A stretch of 64,000 nucleotides of DNA. It comes from RGIG3528 sp045616485 (GTDB lineage: Bacteria; Bacillota; Clostridia; Lachnospirales; Lachnospiraceae). The notes below the pieces were generated by a model that had not been told where the DNA came from, ran no database searches, and saw nothing but the letters and a program-made list of their open reading frames with translations. Below are positions 1-8,137 of the stretch, piece after piece. The stretch is from contig JAZLGU010000016.1 in NCBI GenBank assembly GCA_045616485.1, positions 4,036-68,035 on the forward strand, read 5' to 3'. Every line of letters starts with the position of its first letter. Within the stretch, counting starts at the first letter, position 1. The position numbers were made by a program, and so were the translations under genes.

Positions 1-390
1 CTGGAGAAAGTACTTAAAGGAATCGCCTTCATAGATCCTTCCCAGTGGGAAGAGCCTGCAGAAGCCCGGTCTGAAATCGTGTATAGAACAACGCCCATCT
101 TTATCCAGAAATGGACAGCCTTTTTCGCGGCTTTCTATATGGATAAGAGGCAGAGTGACAGAGTCTATTACATTAAGCTCTACATAGCCTGACGCCATAA
201 GCATGGCCAGACTGGTGTTAAACTTCCGGCATAGCTTAAAACAGTCATAGGGGTCCAGGATAATTGTGCCGGCAGTATCATGGCAGCATTTACTGCAGCC
301 CATGCAATCGTGGCTGTCACAATTTACTGTATCGGTAAGACTGTAAAGCTTTCCGTCGGATATTTCATTCATATCTACAAATCTTTTCAT
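1..390 (-). CDS. YkgJ-family cysteine-cluster protein (C-terminus cut by window edge)
   Basis: The first 130 codons of a minus-strand gene that runs off the left edge. Starting from the ATG at 388-390, the N-terminal third has C24, C29, C32, C35 and C36 (spacing CxxCxxCC). A second cluster follows, of the form CPF...GRCSIHDFRPGFCRLFPLG. This two-cluster pattern is typical of the YkgJ/UPF0153 family, thought to bind zinc or an iron-sulfur centre; the biochemical role is poorly known. An AAAGG ribosome site lies about 12 nt upstream. The gene is divergent from the dehydrogenase that starts at 564. Family assignment is confident; function is not. Confidence 0.8.
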   Translation of the reverse strand, partial: MKRFVDMNEISDGKLYSLTDTVNCDSHDCMGCSKCCHDTAGTIILDPYDCFKLCRKFNTSLAMLMASGYVELNVIDSVTLPLIHIESREKGCPFLDKDGRCSIHDFRPGFCRLFPLGRIYEGDSFKYFLQ

Positions 391-563
391 ATGTTTACTA
401 TTAGTCCTTTTTCAGTTTTCTACAGTATAATACTTTTGGCTGATTTTTCAAGACTATGGGGATCTTCATTATGGTTCACATGTTTTAGAAAGCTTTAATT
501 GATTCAAGTGATAAAATAAGTTAGAATGTTATATCAGATAATTCTGAATATAAGGAGACACCA
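391..563. other. Divergent intergenic region
   Basis: AT-rich spacer between the left-edge gene and the dehydrogenase. A TATAAT hexamer lies at 424-429 without a clear -35 partner. An AAGGAG ribosome site just before 564 serves the downstream gene. No other structure was seen. Confidence 0.4.
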
Positions 564-2189
564 ATGCGCTTATCGGATGAGACAATAAAAGACAGATCTT
601 GGTGGGAAGAAAAGGGCTTTACAGTGCCTTCGTACGACCGTGAATCGATGGTGAAAAATACAAAAAAGAGGCCGCGCTGGATACATTTTGGTGCAGGCAA
701 TATTTTCCGGGCTATGCATGCGGTTATGGCGGATACCCTGATAGAAAAGGGACTTATGGATACCGGGATTATCGTTGTCGAGGGCTATGATTTTGAGATA
801 ATAGATAATGTCTATAAGCCTTTTGATAATTTGTCCATTCTGACCACCTTTAAGGTGGATGGAAGTATACAAAAAAGGATAGTGGGATCAGTGGCTGAGG
901 CTATTAGTGTGGAGGCAGACCAGGAGGAAAACAAGCAGAGAGTGCTGGAAATATTCACAGATCCCGGACTTCAGCTGGCTACTTTTACCATTACTGAAAA
1001 GGGATATGCCGTCAGAAATATTACAGGCGTGCTGAATTCATGGGTATCCGATGACTGCGTGGCAGGACCCGATGGAGTGTCCAGCTGCCTGGGCAGGATT
1101 TGCTCGCTTTTATATGCCAGATATTTGGCGGGAGCTTTTCCTATAGCTATGGTATCTACTGATAATTGCTCTCATAATGGAGATAAGCTAAAAAATGCCA
1201 TGGAAATAATAGCCGGCATGTGGGAACAGACAGGACGTTGTGAAAAAGGTTTCCTGGAGTATATAAAAAATCCCCACAAGGTGTCTTTTCCCATTACCAT
1301 GATTGACAAAATTACTCCGGCCCCTCATGTGGTGGTGATGCAGCTGCTGCAGGGACTGGGGATAGAAAATATGCAGGGCTATGTCACTGAAAAAAATACC
1401 AGTACTGCTCCTTACGTGAATGCAGAAGAAACAGAATATCTGGTAATTGAGGATGCTTTTCCCAATGGCAGACCGGATCTTAGCGAATGCGGCATTATGC
1501 TTACAGACAGAGCCACTGTGGAAAAAGTGGAAAATATGAAGGTCTCCACTTGTCTGAATCCGCTTCATACGGCGCTGGCTATTTTTGGTTGTCTTTTGAA
1601 TTATACAAAAATATCTGAAGAAATGGCATCAGATGTACTTACTCGTCTGGTGGCAGACATTGGCTACAGGGAGGGGATGCCGGTAGTGGTACATCCCGGA
1701 ATTATTGATCCCTTTGACTTTTTAGACACTGTAGTGCAGATTCGTCTGCCCAATCCCTTTATGCCGGATTCACCCAGACGTATTGCTACAGACACATCTC
1801 AGAAGCTTCATGTGAGATACGGCGAGACCATTAAGAGATATTACGAAAAAGGGCTTAATATGGATAAGCTGGTGCTGATACCATTGACTATAGCCGGCTG
1901 GTTCAGATACCTTATGGCTATAAATGATGATGGACTGGAGATGATTATTTCTCCGGACCCTCTGCTGGAGGAATTGCAGCAGGTGACAGATACTATTTCC
2001 TTTGGCGTACCTTTTGAGAGTATAAAAATCAAACCTTTGCTTTCCAATAAAGAAATATTTGGCGTGGATTTAGACGAGGTGGGGCTGGCTGATCGTATCT
2101 GCAGGTACTTTGATGAGTTAAATGCAGGGCCGGGAGCAGTATCAGAGACCTTAAGAAAATATGCATTGAGATGGCAGTCGGCATTATAA
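564..2189 (+). CDS. Mannitol dehydrogenase-family oxidoreductase (polyol or uronate reductase)
   Basis: A 541-residue member of the long-chain polyol dehydrogenase family, which includes mannitol dehydrogenase, fructuronate reductase UxuB and tagaturonate reductase UxaB. Residues 41-50 read HFGAGNIFRA, the Rossmann dinucleotide-binding loop of the family. The catalytic signature Kx5NxxH is present as K326, N332 and H335 in KVSTCLNPLHTALA. The start has an AAGGAGA site at about 6-nt spacing. The enzyme would interconvert a ketose or keto-uronate and a polyol or aldonate with NAD(H). The GH28 pectinase 1.1 kb downstream makes a keto-galacturonate or fructuronate substrate attractive, but substrate cannot be read from sequence. 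It is followed directly by the HD gene. Confidence 0.8.
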   Translation: MRLSDETIKDRSWWEEKGFTVPSYDRESMVKNTKKRPRWIHFGAGNIFRAMHAVMADTLIEKGLMDTGIIVVEGYDFEIIDNVYKPFDNLSILTTFKVDGSIQKRIVGSVAEAISVEADQEENKQRVLEIFTDPGLQLATFTITEKGYAVRNITGVLNSWVSDDCVAGPDGVSSCLGRICSLLYARYLAGAFPIAMVSTDNCSHNGDKLKNAMEIIAGMWEQTGRCEKGFLEYIKNPHKVSFPITMIDKITPAPHVVVMQLLQGLGIENMQGYVTEKNTSTAPYVNAEETEYLVIEDAFPNGRPDLSECGIMLTDRATVEKVENMKVSTCLNPLHTALAIFGCLLNYTKISEEMASDVLTRLVADIGYREGMPVVVHPGIIDPFDFLDTVVQIRLPNPFMPDSPRRIATDTSQKLHVRYGETIKRYYEKGLNMDKLVLIPLTIAGWFRYLMAINDDGLEMIISPDPLLEELQQVTDTISFGVPFESIKIKPLLSNKEIFGVDLDEVGLADRICRYFDELNAGPGAVSETLRKYALRWQSAL

Positions 2190-2216
2190 TTGGCCTACTG
2201 TGTAAAGGAGTTTATT

Positions 2217-2750
2217 TTGTCCAATTATATCACCACTTCCAGTGGTATTCATTTTGACCCGGTGCATCCGGATCCGGAGCTTATAAATATAAAAGATGTG
2301 GCCCATGCTCTTTCACATACATGTAGAGGCAATGGCCACGTATCACAATTTTTTTCGGTGGGCCAGCACTGTATCAACTGTTGTATGGAAGCTGCAGGCA
2401 GAGGATACTCTAAAAGGGTAATATTAGCATGTCTTCTGCATGATGCTTCGGAAAGTTACATGAGCGATGTGCCCAGACCTTTTAAACAGTACATTACTTC
2501 ATATCTGGAGCTGGAGGATCAGCTGCTTTCAGTAATTTATGAAAAATTCCTGGGGTCAGATCTGACAGAAGAGGAAGCAGAGCTGGTAAAAGAGGTAGAC
2601 GATGCCATGCTTTGGTTTGATCTTAAGTATCTCTTGAATGAAGAGATGGCTCAGCCGGAGCCTTTGGTACATATAAAGATAGATTACAGCTTCGTACCCT
2701 TTAAAGAGGTAGAAGAAAAATATTTAGAGCTTTTTGAAATGTATAAATAA
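2217..2750 (+). CDS. HD-domain phosphohydrolase (YfbR-like)
   Basis: A 177-residue HD-superfamily metal-dependent phosphohydrolase. It carries an early histidine (SVGQHC), the HD pair in CLLHDASESYMSDV and a late aspartate in EVDDAMLWFD, the order seen in YfbR-type 5'-deoxynucleotidases. An open frame extends upstream to a TTG right after the preceding stop. I chose the TTG at 2217 because AAAGGAG ends 7 nt before it. Likely cotranscribed with the dehydrogenase. The substrate is probably a nucleotide, which would fit the nucleotidase and DHH genes downstream. A long palindrome begins at the base after the stop codon. Confidence 0.75.
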   Translation: MSNYITTSSGIHFDPVHPDPELINIKDVAHALSHTCRGNGHVSQFFSVGQHCINCCMEAAGRGYSKRVILACLLHDASESYMSDVPRPFKQYITSYLELEDQLLSVIYEKFLGSDLTEEEAELVKEVDDAMLWFDLKYLLNEEMAQPEPLVHIKIDYSFVPFKEVEEKYLELFEMYK

Positions 2751-2834
2751 TGTGACAGAGGGACGTTTCTAAATGACACATTTTGATTCAAAATGTGTCA
2801 TTTAGAAACGTCCCTCTGTCACACCTCTGTCACA
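2751..2834. repeat. REP-like palindrome with GGGACGTTTCT arms
   Basis: Two 34-nt perfectly complementary arms (2751-2784 and 2790-2823) flank a 5-nt loop. The left arm begins TGTGACAGAGGGACGTTTCT. A further partial copy, CCTCTGTCACA, follows at 2824-2834. The element starts at the base after the HD stop codon and lies between convergent genes, so it could also stop transcription from both sides. The core GGGACGTTTCT recurs in the large palindrome at 38336-38801, which shows this is a dispersed repeat and not just a terminator. Confidence 0.9.
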
Positions 2835-2856
2835 AAACGCTACTTGGTCAACGTTG

Positions 2857-3048
2857 TTAAACAGACACGTCGAAATTTCCTCCGATGTGAGGGTTAACAG
2901 AGAGCTCCATGGCTGACTTTTCAAGCATTTCTACCATCTGAGCTCCTGTCTCCTTGACAGTGTCTAATGTTTTTGCCATAACCGCTATGTTTATATCCGA
3001 CATGACTCTGTTTTGAGCCATTGCCATTGATAATGCAGGTATGTCCAT
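2857..3048 (-). CDS. YjfB-family putative motility protein
   Basis: A 63-residue protein starting MDIPALSMAMAQNRVMSD and ending SVNPHIGGNFDVSV. Both segments are typical of the YjfB family (named from Bacillus subtilis YjfB, linked to the SigD/motility regulon). An open frame extends 21 codons further upstream, but the ATG at 3048 is preceded by AAGGAGG and matches the family N-terminus, so I use it. The molecular role is unknown. With CheV later in the window it supports a flagellated host. No clear SigD promoter was found. Confidence 0.8.
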   Translation of the reverse strand: MDIPALSMAMAQNRVMSDINIAVMAKTLDTVKETGAQMVEMLEKSAMELSVNPHIGGNFDVSV

Positions 3049-3283
3049 GAGTCCTCTACCTCCTTCCTTGGAAAACGGATAATCCGAAATCCAATCCTTT
3101 GGATTCGACAATATTTTACCACTTAAGGAGTCCTAATAACAATTAAAAAAGCCTAAATAAAGGGTGAGGATCAGGACTGTTACAAAATTACGGTAACAAA
3201 ATTATTTTTTGTCTTCGATTGCTAAGGAAATAAGGGTTTGATATAATTAAAATAAGTACTTTTTCGACTAAACGGAGGTGTAT

Positions 3284-4588
3284 ATGAATATTAATGTATT
3301 GGATTTTGGAGCCATTGGCGATAATAAGACTGATGATACCAAAGCCCTTCAGAAGGCTATTGATACCTGTAATACGGCAGGAGGGGGCAGAGTGATTTTG
3401 CCCGGAGGGCATATATATCGTACCGGTACTGTAGTGCTCAAATCAAATGTTGAGCTGCATCTGGAAAGGACAGCAGTGCTTAAAGCGTCCGACAATATTG
3501 CTGATTTTGATATGCAGGGTACTCTGAAAAAAGGATTTGATGGTAAAAGAGATGTGCCATCCTATGAAAATTGTGAGTATGACGGCATGCCCACCCTCTT
3601 TTTCCTTTATTGTCTCCATGCTAAAAATGTGGCTATTACCGGCGAGGGAGAGATAGATGGCAATGAGGAGATTTTCTATGGGGAGGTAATAAAAGAGCAT
3701 ATAGAAGGAAGCTTTTATCCCAGAGTACCGCTTATGTATGTAGAGGACGTAGAGCATTTCGATCTTAAAGGAGTGACGCTTTCTCACTCCGGTTTCTGGA
3801 CGGTGCATCTGGTAGGATGTCGTGATGTGCTGATTACCGGTATCAGGATTCTTAATAATCTTCGAATGGCCAATTGTGACGGTATAGACCCTGACCATTG
3901 TCAGAACGTGCGTATCAGTGACTGTCACATCGAGGCCGGCGACGATGGTATAGTTTTTAAAAATACTGCTCAGAAAATGGAGTATGGCAATTGTGAAAAT
4001 ATTACGGTAAATAATTGCACCATCATTTCTACTTCAGCTGCAGTTAAGTTTGGTTCGGAAAGTGAAGCACCTTTTCGCAACATGACTATTAGCAATATAG
4101 CTATTTCCCGTAGTAACAGGGGCATTTCCCTGATGCTCCGTGATAAGGGGCTTTTTGAAAATATTGTTTTTTCAAATATTACTATTGATACCAGACTTTT
4201 CTCCAAGGACCACTGGTGGGGCCAGGCTGAGCCCATTGCCATCACAGCGCTTAAGCGTAAAGAAGATACGGACATCAAGTACATTAAGGGCATTATTTTC
4301 CGTGATATTTTCTGTACTTCGGAAAATGGTATATTTATCTATGGAGAGGAAGGACAGCCTGTTATCGATGATATAGTATTTGAACATGTCAGAGTAAATC
4401 TGGTGAAAAAGACTAAGTATGAAAGTGGTTTTTCCGATAGAAGGCCGTCTGTTGTCGGAGGCCATCTGGATACCGGCGTGAACGGCATATTTGCCAGAAA
4501 TGCAGGTAATATTATTCTCAATGACTTTAAAGTGAGCTGCGATGAGAAAATAAAGCCCCGATTTGTTAAAGATGTGAATATAATGTAG
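3284..4588 (+). CDS. Glycoside hydrolase family 28 (polygalacturonase-type)
   Basis: A 434-residue right-handed beta-helix enzyme of the GH28 type, hydrolysing galacturonic acid linkages in pectin. It opens with a pectate-lyase-like segment (NVLDFGAIGDNKTDDTKALQ). Catalytic-region motifs follow: NCDGIDPDH, AGDDGIVFK and KFGSES, carrying the conserved aspartates. There is no signal peptide, so it probably acts in the cytoplasm on imported oligogalacturonides, as exo-acting members do. An in-frame GTG lies 6 nt upstream, but it overlaps the GGAGG ribosome site that serves the ATG at 3284, so the ATG is the start. Whether it prefers saturated or unsaturated ends, or rhamnogalacturonan, is unresolved. 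Confidence 0.85.
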   Translation: MNINVLDFGAIGDNKTDDTKALQKAIDTCNTAGGGRVILPGGHIYRTGTVVLKSNVELHLERTAVLKASDNIADFDMQGTLKKGFDGKRDVPSYENCEYDGMPTLFFLYCLHAKNVAITGEGEIDGNEEIFYGEVIKEHIEGSFYPRVPLMYVEDVEHFDLKGVTLSHSGFWTVHLVGCRDVLITGIRILNNLRMANCDGIDPDHCQNVRISDCHIEAGDDGIVFKNTAQKMEYGNCENITVNNCTIISTSAAVKFGSESEAPFRNMTISNIAISRSNRGISLMLRDKGLFENIVFSNITIDTRLFSKDHWWGQAEPIAITALKRKEDTDIKYIKGIIFRDIFCTSENGIFIYGEEGQPVIDDIVFEHVRVNLVKKTKYESGFSDRRPSVVGGHLDTGVNGIFARNAGNIILNDFKVSCDEKIKPRFVKDVNIM

Positions 4589-4724
4589 GTGTGCCGGGCC
4601 TCTGGAACACTATATCTAGTACTTGCGAAAACCCTTTTTTCAGTATATAATTTTATATCGTCGAGCTGAGTGGGGCTTATGTTTTTTATAAGTCTTGCTA
4701 ATGAATTAGTAAAAGGGGTAATAT

Positions 4725-5846
4725 ATGAAGAAGAACAGATTACGTATCGGACTTGATGTTGATGACACTTTATACGAGTGCAATGCTTATGCGCTTTCCA
4801 TTATAAATAAGCGTCATCCGGATGAAGAGCCGGTAAGCATAAATGAAATTAGAGGCTGGGGAAATTATGGCCGCCATTTCGATGAGCGTATTGCCCTTTA
4901 TTCAGATCCTGAATTTGTGCGTACACAGCCTATTATTCCCGGGGCTCAGAAGTTCGTCAGAGAGCTTAGTAAGCACGCGGACGTATTCTTTGTTACAGCA
5001 GTGCCTGTTATGTGTATGTCTGCTCGTGCCGAGCGTCTGGTACAGGACTTCCCTGAGATTCCATCCCAGAATATTATTATAGGTACCCGTAAGGACGTTA
5101 TGGCCCTTGATATGCTCTTAGATGATGGAGCCCACAATATAGCTTCATCCAAGGCCAATTATCCGGTGCTTTTCAGAAAGCCCTGGAATATGGATATGAC
5201 AGGCCTTCTGGCTGTTAACAGCTACTCGGATTTTCTACAGCTCTTTAAGATGGTAAGAAATTCCTTTACAGAAAAAGCACCGGACCTTTCAGATGGTGGC
5301 GTTATCTGCCTGGTAGGACCTTCAGGATCTCTTAAAAATGAGATTTCTCAGGCTATGACAGAGATTTCCTCTGATTTTGAGAAGCCTCTTACTTCTACTA
5401 CCAGACCACGTAATGCTCAGGAGGAGCCCGACGCATACCGCTTTATTACAGAAGACGAATTTATTAAAGAAAAGGATTCAGGTCATTACCTGGAGACTAC
5501 CGTATACTCCAGATACCACTTTGGTACATCAGCAGATGAAGTGCAGCCTATTGTAGAGCGTGGTAATTATGCAGTTATTCCTATTGATATCTGTGGTGCT
5601 CTTACTATCCGCAATCGTTTCCGCAATCAGGCTTTGCTTGTTTTTGTTAACCGCGATAAAAATGATGTGGTTAAAAATATTATAAGCAGACAGTTGGATG
5701 ACGATGACAAGGTGCGCCGTATTATGTCTCTGGATTTTGAGTATCGTAATAATGATATCTGCGATATTGAGCTTTTGGTACAGGATGATCCTAAAGATGC
5801 AGCCCAGAGACTCATTGATATCATCAATACTAAATTGACAAAGTAA
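4725..5846 (+). CDS. Fusion: HAD deoxynucleotidase domain plus guanylate-kinase-like domain
   Basis: A 373-residue two-domain protein. Residues 1-180 are HAD-type with the nucleophile motif DVDDT (D11, D13), VTAVPV as motif II and LLDDGAHN as motif IV, resembling 5'(3')-deoxyribonucleotidases. Residues 190-370 resemble guanylate kinase: VGPSGSLKN at the P-loop, TSTTRPRNAQEEPDAYRF, and YSRYHFGTS in the nucleotide-binding region. The P-loop is degenerate: G198-x4-LKN instead of GxxxxGKS/T, so the second domain may bind but not phosphorylate. It sits 13 nt before the first DHH gene, with nucleotide-phosphate enzymes on both sides. Domain calls are good; the combined reaction is unknown. Confidence 0.75.
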   Translation: MKKNRLRIGLDVDDTLYECNAYALSIINKRHPDEEPVSINEIRGWGNYGRHFDERIALYSDPEFVRTQPIIPGAQKFVRELSKHADVFFVTAVPVMCMSARAERLVQDFPEIPSQNIIIGTRKDVMALDMLLDDGAHNIASSKANYPVLFRKPWNMDMTGLLAVNSYSDFLQLFKMVRNSFTEKAPDLSDGGVICLVGPSGSLKNEISQAMTEISSDFEKPLTSTTRPRNAQEEPDAYRFITEDEFIKEKDSGHYLETTVYSRYHFGTSADEVQPIVERGNYAVIPIDICGALTIRNRFRNQALLVFVNRDKNDVVKNIISRQLDDDDKVRRIMSLDFEYRNNDICDIELLVQDDPKDAAQRLIDIINTKLTK

Positions 5847-5859
5847 TTAAAGAGGTACC

Positions 5860-6810
5860 ATGTACACAGAATTAATTAATAAGATAAAGGAATATGACAA
5901 AATAATCATTCACAGACATTCCAGACCTGACGGAGATGCCATAGGCAGTCAGGTGGGGCTCAAGCATGTCATTACCAGTAGCTGGCCTGAGAAAAGAGTG
6001 CTGATGGTAGGTGATCCTGCCGGACGCTATGATTTTATTGAGGATTCAGTGATGGACGAAGTGGCAGACAGTGAGTACGCTGATGCTCTGGCTATTGTCC
6101 TGGACACATCAGCTCCCCATCTTATTTCTGATGACCGCTATACCATAGCTAAAGAAAATGCCCGTATGGATCATCATCTGTTTATTGAGCCTATTTGTGG
6201 CACTGAAGTAGTGGATTCTTCTTATGAGAGCTGCTGCTCCGTTATTACAGCCATGGTAAGAGAGTGCCATCTTCAGGTGGATGGAGTAGGTGCCAGAGCC
6301 CTTTTTACCGGTATGGTGACTGACAGTGGCCGTTTCCGTTTTGACCAGACTACTGATAAGACTTTTCTGAACGCTGCTTTTCTCTATGAAAAGGGTAATA
6401 TTGATTTTAACGTGCTTTATAAGAATCTTTATGCAGAGGATTTTGAGGGCGTTAAGCGTAAGGCTGAGTTTATATTAAAGATTCAGTTTACTGAAAACAA
6501 GGTGGCATATATCTACAATACATTGGCAGAGGTAGAGGCTACGGGTATGTCTACATTTGCTGTATCCCGTGGCATGGTGGGCACCATGGCAGATATAAAG
6601 GGAGTGGATATCTGGGTGAATTTTACAGAAGAAAAGGATGAGGAAGGCAATACTCATGTTCTCTGTGAGCTGCGCTCCAGTAAGTATAATATCAATCCTG
6701 TGGCAGTAAAGTATGGTGGCGGCGGTCATGAAAAGGCCAGCGGAGCCACTGTAGCAGATCGTGAGACGGCTATGGCCATGCTGAGTGACCTGGATGCCAT
6801 GATGATGTAG
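5860..6810 (+). CDS. DHH/DHHA1 phosphoesterase, NrnA-like (copy 1)
   Basis: A 316-residue bacterial DHH phosphoesterase. Metal-binding motifs are RHSRPDGDAIGS (H20, D24, D26), VLDTSAPH, the diagnostic DHH in ARMDHHLF, and the DHHA1 signature YGGGGHEKASGA near the C-terminus. The family includes NrnA, which degrades nano-RNAs or pApA and removes 3'-phosphate from pAp. Cotranscribed with the nucleotidase fusion upstream. A hairpin at 6833-6853 separates it from its paralogue. Whether the target is nanoRNA, pAp or a linear dinucleotide cannot be told. Confidence 0.85.
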   Translation: MYTELINKIKEYDKIIIHRHSRPDGDAIGSQVGLKHVITSSWPEKRVLMVGDPAGRYDFIEDSVMDEVADSEYADALAIVLDTSAPHLISDDRYTIAKENARMDHHLFIEPICGTEVVDSSYESCCSVITAMVRECHLQVDGVGARALFTGMVTDSGRFRFDQTTDKTFLNAAFLYEKGNIDFNVLYKNLYAEDFEGVKRKAEFILKIQFTENKVAYIYNTLAEVEATGMSTFAVSRGMVGTMADIKGVDIWVNFTEEKDEEGNTHVLCELRSSKYNINPVAVKYGGGGHEKASGATVADRETAMAMLSDLDAMMM

Positions 6811-6832
6811 ATAATAGCGTTAAAACGCGTAT

Positions 6833-6857
6833 AAAGCCCTTAAAAAGGGCTTTTGTT
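6833..6857 (+). terminator. Hairpin between the two DHH genes
   Basis: AAAGCCCTT, an AAA loop, and AAGGGCTTT, followed by TGTTA. It is a short terminator or attenuator that could lower expression of copy 2 relative to copy 1. Confidence 0.6.
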
Positions 6858-6882
6858 ATATAAGGACAAGGAGACATAATAC

Positions 6883-7869
6883 ATGAACGAAGACATTAAA
6901 AAGCAGATTTTGGACAAAATTAAGGCATATGATCATATTATCGTGGGCCGTCATTTCAGACCTGATGGTGATGCTGTAGGCTCTTCCAATGGCCTGGCCT
7001 GGATTATCAGAGACAGCTTTCCGGGAAAGAGAGTAGAGGTAATAAATGAGGATTATTCAGGTTATCTGGCATTTCTGGAAGACGAGGAGACTGTTATTGA
7101 TGACAGCGAGTATGCAGATGCACTTTTCATAGCTGTAGACTCAGCCAATGTTGACCGTCTCTCCAATAAGAAATATGCCCTGGCCAAAGAGATTGTAAAG
7201 ATTGATCATCATGTGGAGATATCTACTTATGGTGATATTTCCTGGGTAGAGGATTACAGAAGCTCAGCCTGTGAGATGATTGTAGACTTTTATAAGACTT
7301 TTAAGGACGAGCTGGTGCTTTCCAAAAAGGCAGCTACCTTCCTCTATACCGGTATGGTGACAGATAGTGGTAGATTTAAGTTTAATTCTACCACAGGTGA
7401 GACTTTGAGAAATGCGGGTATCCTTTTGGATACAGGCATTGATCTGGAGACTTTACAGGCATACCTTGATCTGGAGGACTTTGATTATTATAAATTCCAG
7501 GCTTATGTTCTGGGCAATATGAAGATTACGGAAAATGGCGTGGCTTACGTACATATCACAAAGGAAATTCAGGAGCAGTTTGGACTTACTTCTGAGCAGG
7601 CCAGCAATTCAGTGAGCTACATGAGTGGCATTAAAGGCTCTATCTGCTGGCTGGCCTTTATCAAGAATCCCGGCGAAAATGACGAGATACGAGTACGTCT
7701 TCGCTCACGTTTCATGACTATCAATAAGCTGGCTGAGCAGTACGGCGGCGGCGGACATGAATGTGCTGCCGGTGCTACAGTTCACTCTGAAGAAGAGCTG
7801 ATGGAGCTGGTAAATAAGGCTGACGCCCTTGTAAAAGAATACAAATCTACCCACGATGGTTGGATGTAA
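6883..7869 (+). CDS. DHH/DHHA1 phosphoesterase, NrnA-like (copy 2)
   Basis: A 328-residue paralogue of the gene just upstream. It keeps the same motif set: RHFRPDGDAVGSS, AVDSANVD, VKIDHHVEI and YGGGGHECAAGAT. The two copies are clearly diverged in sequence, so this is not a recent duplication, and they may split substrates. The start ATG has AAGGAG upstream. A long hairpin with a T-run follows the stop. Biochemical specificity is not readable from sequence. Confidence 0.85.
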   Translation: MNEDIKKQILDKIKAYDHIIVGRHFRPDGDAVGSSNGLAWIIRDSFPGKRVEVINEDYSGYLAFLEDEETVIDDSEYADALFIAVDSANVDRLSNKKYALAKEIVKIDHHVEISTYGDISWVEDYRSSACEMIVDFYKTFKDELVLSKKAATFLYTGMVTDSGRFKFNSTTGETLRNAGILLDTGIDLETLQAYLDLEDFDYYKFQAYVLGNMKITENGVAYVHITKEIQEQFGLTSEQASNSVSYMSGIKGSICWLAFIKNPGENDEIRVRLRSRFMTINKLAEQYGGGGHECAAGATVHSEEELMELVNKADALVKEYKSTHDGWM

Positions 7870-7886
7870 GGACTAAGGAGGGACCC

Positions 7887-7936
7887 ACTTGTGTATGAAT
7901 TGACCTTTACGGTCAATTCATATACAAGTTTTTTTT
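7887..7936. terminator. Strong terminator after the DHH pair
   Basis: Two 19-nt arms (7887-7905 and 7911-7929), fully paired apart from one G-U, with a 5-nt loop and eight T. It ends the plus-strand unit. Confidence 0.85.
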
Positions 7937-7945
7937 ACACGTTAA

Positions 7946-8118
7946 AACGGGTTGCCGAAGCAACCCGTTCAGACTGTAGATTAACTATATTTTTAAGATA
8001 ACTAGCGGTTTCGCCATTTATTCCTTTTGAAAAAGAACAGAGCAAATGGCGTACGCCATCTGCTCTGAAGTGTCGACTTTGTCGACACGCTCACGGGCTG
8101 CCGAAGCAACTCGTTTTT
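7946..8118. repeat. Cluster of four hairpins in a convergent intergenic region
   Basis: Successive stem-loops lie between the convergent genes. AACGGGTTGC-cgaa-GCAACCCGTT is at 7946-7969. A CAGAGCA...TGCTCTG stem around ATGGCG-TA-CGCCAT is at 8038-8067. GTGTCGAC-ttt-GTCGACAC is at 8070-8088. A degenerate second copy of the first hairpin, running into seven T, is at 8093-8118. The last may terminate plus-strand transcription. The density suggests accumulation of small palindromic repeats. Confidence 0.7.
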
Positions 8119-8137
8119 TTATATCCCAAGGGATTAA

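Noticed and set aside
280..498. 72-codon plus-strand frame near the left edge
   Set aside because: Opposite the YkgJ-family gene, whose cysteine motifs support the minus strand.
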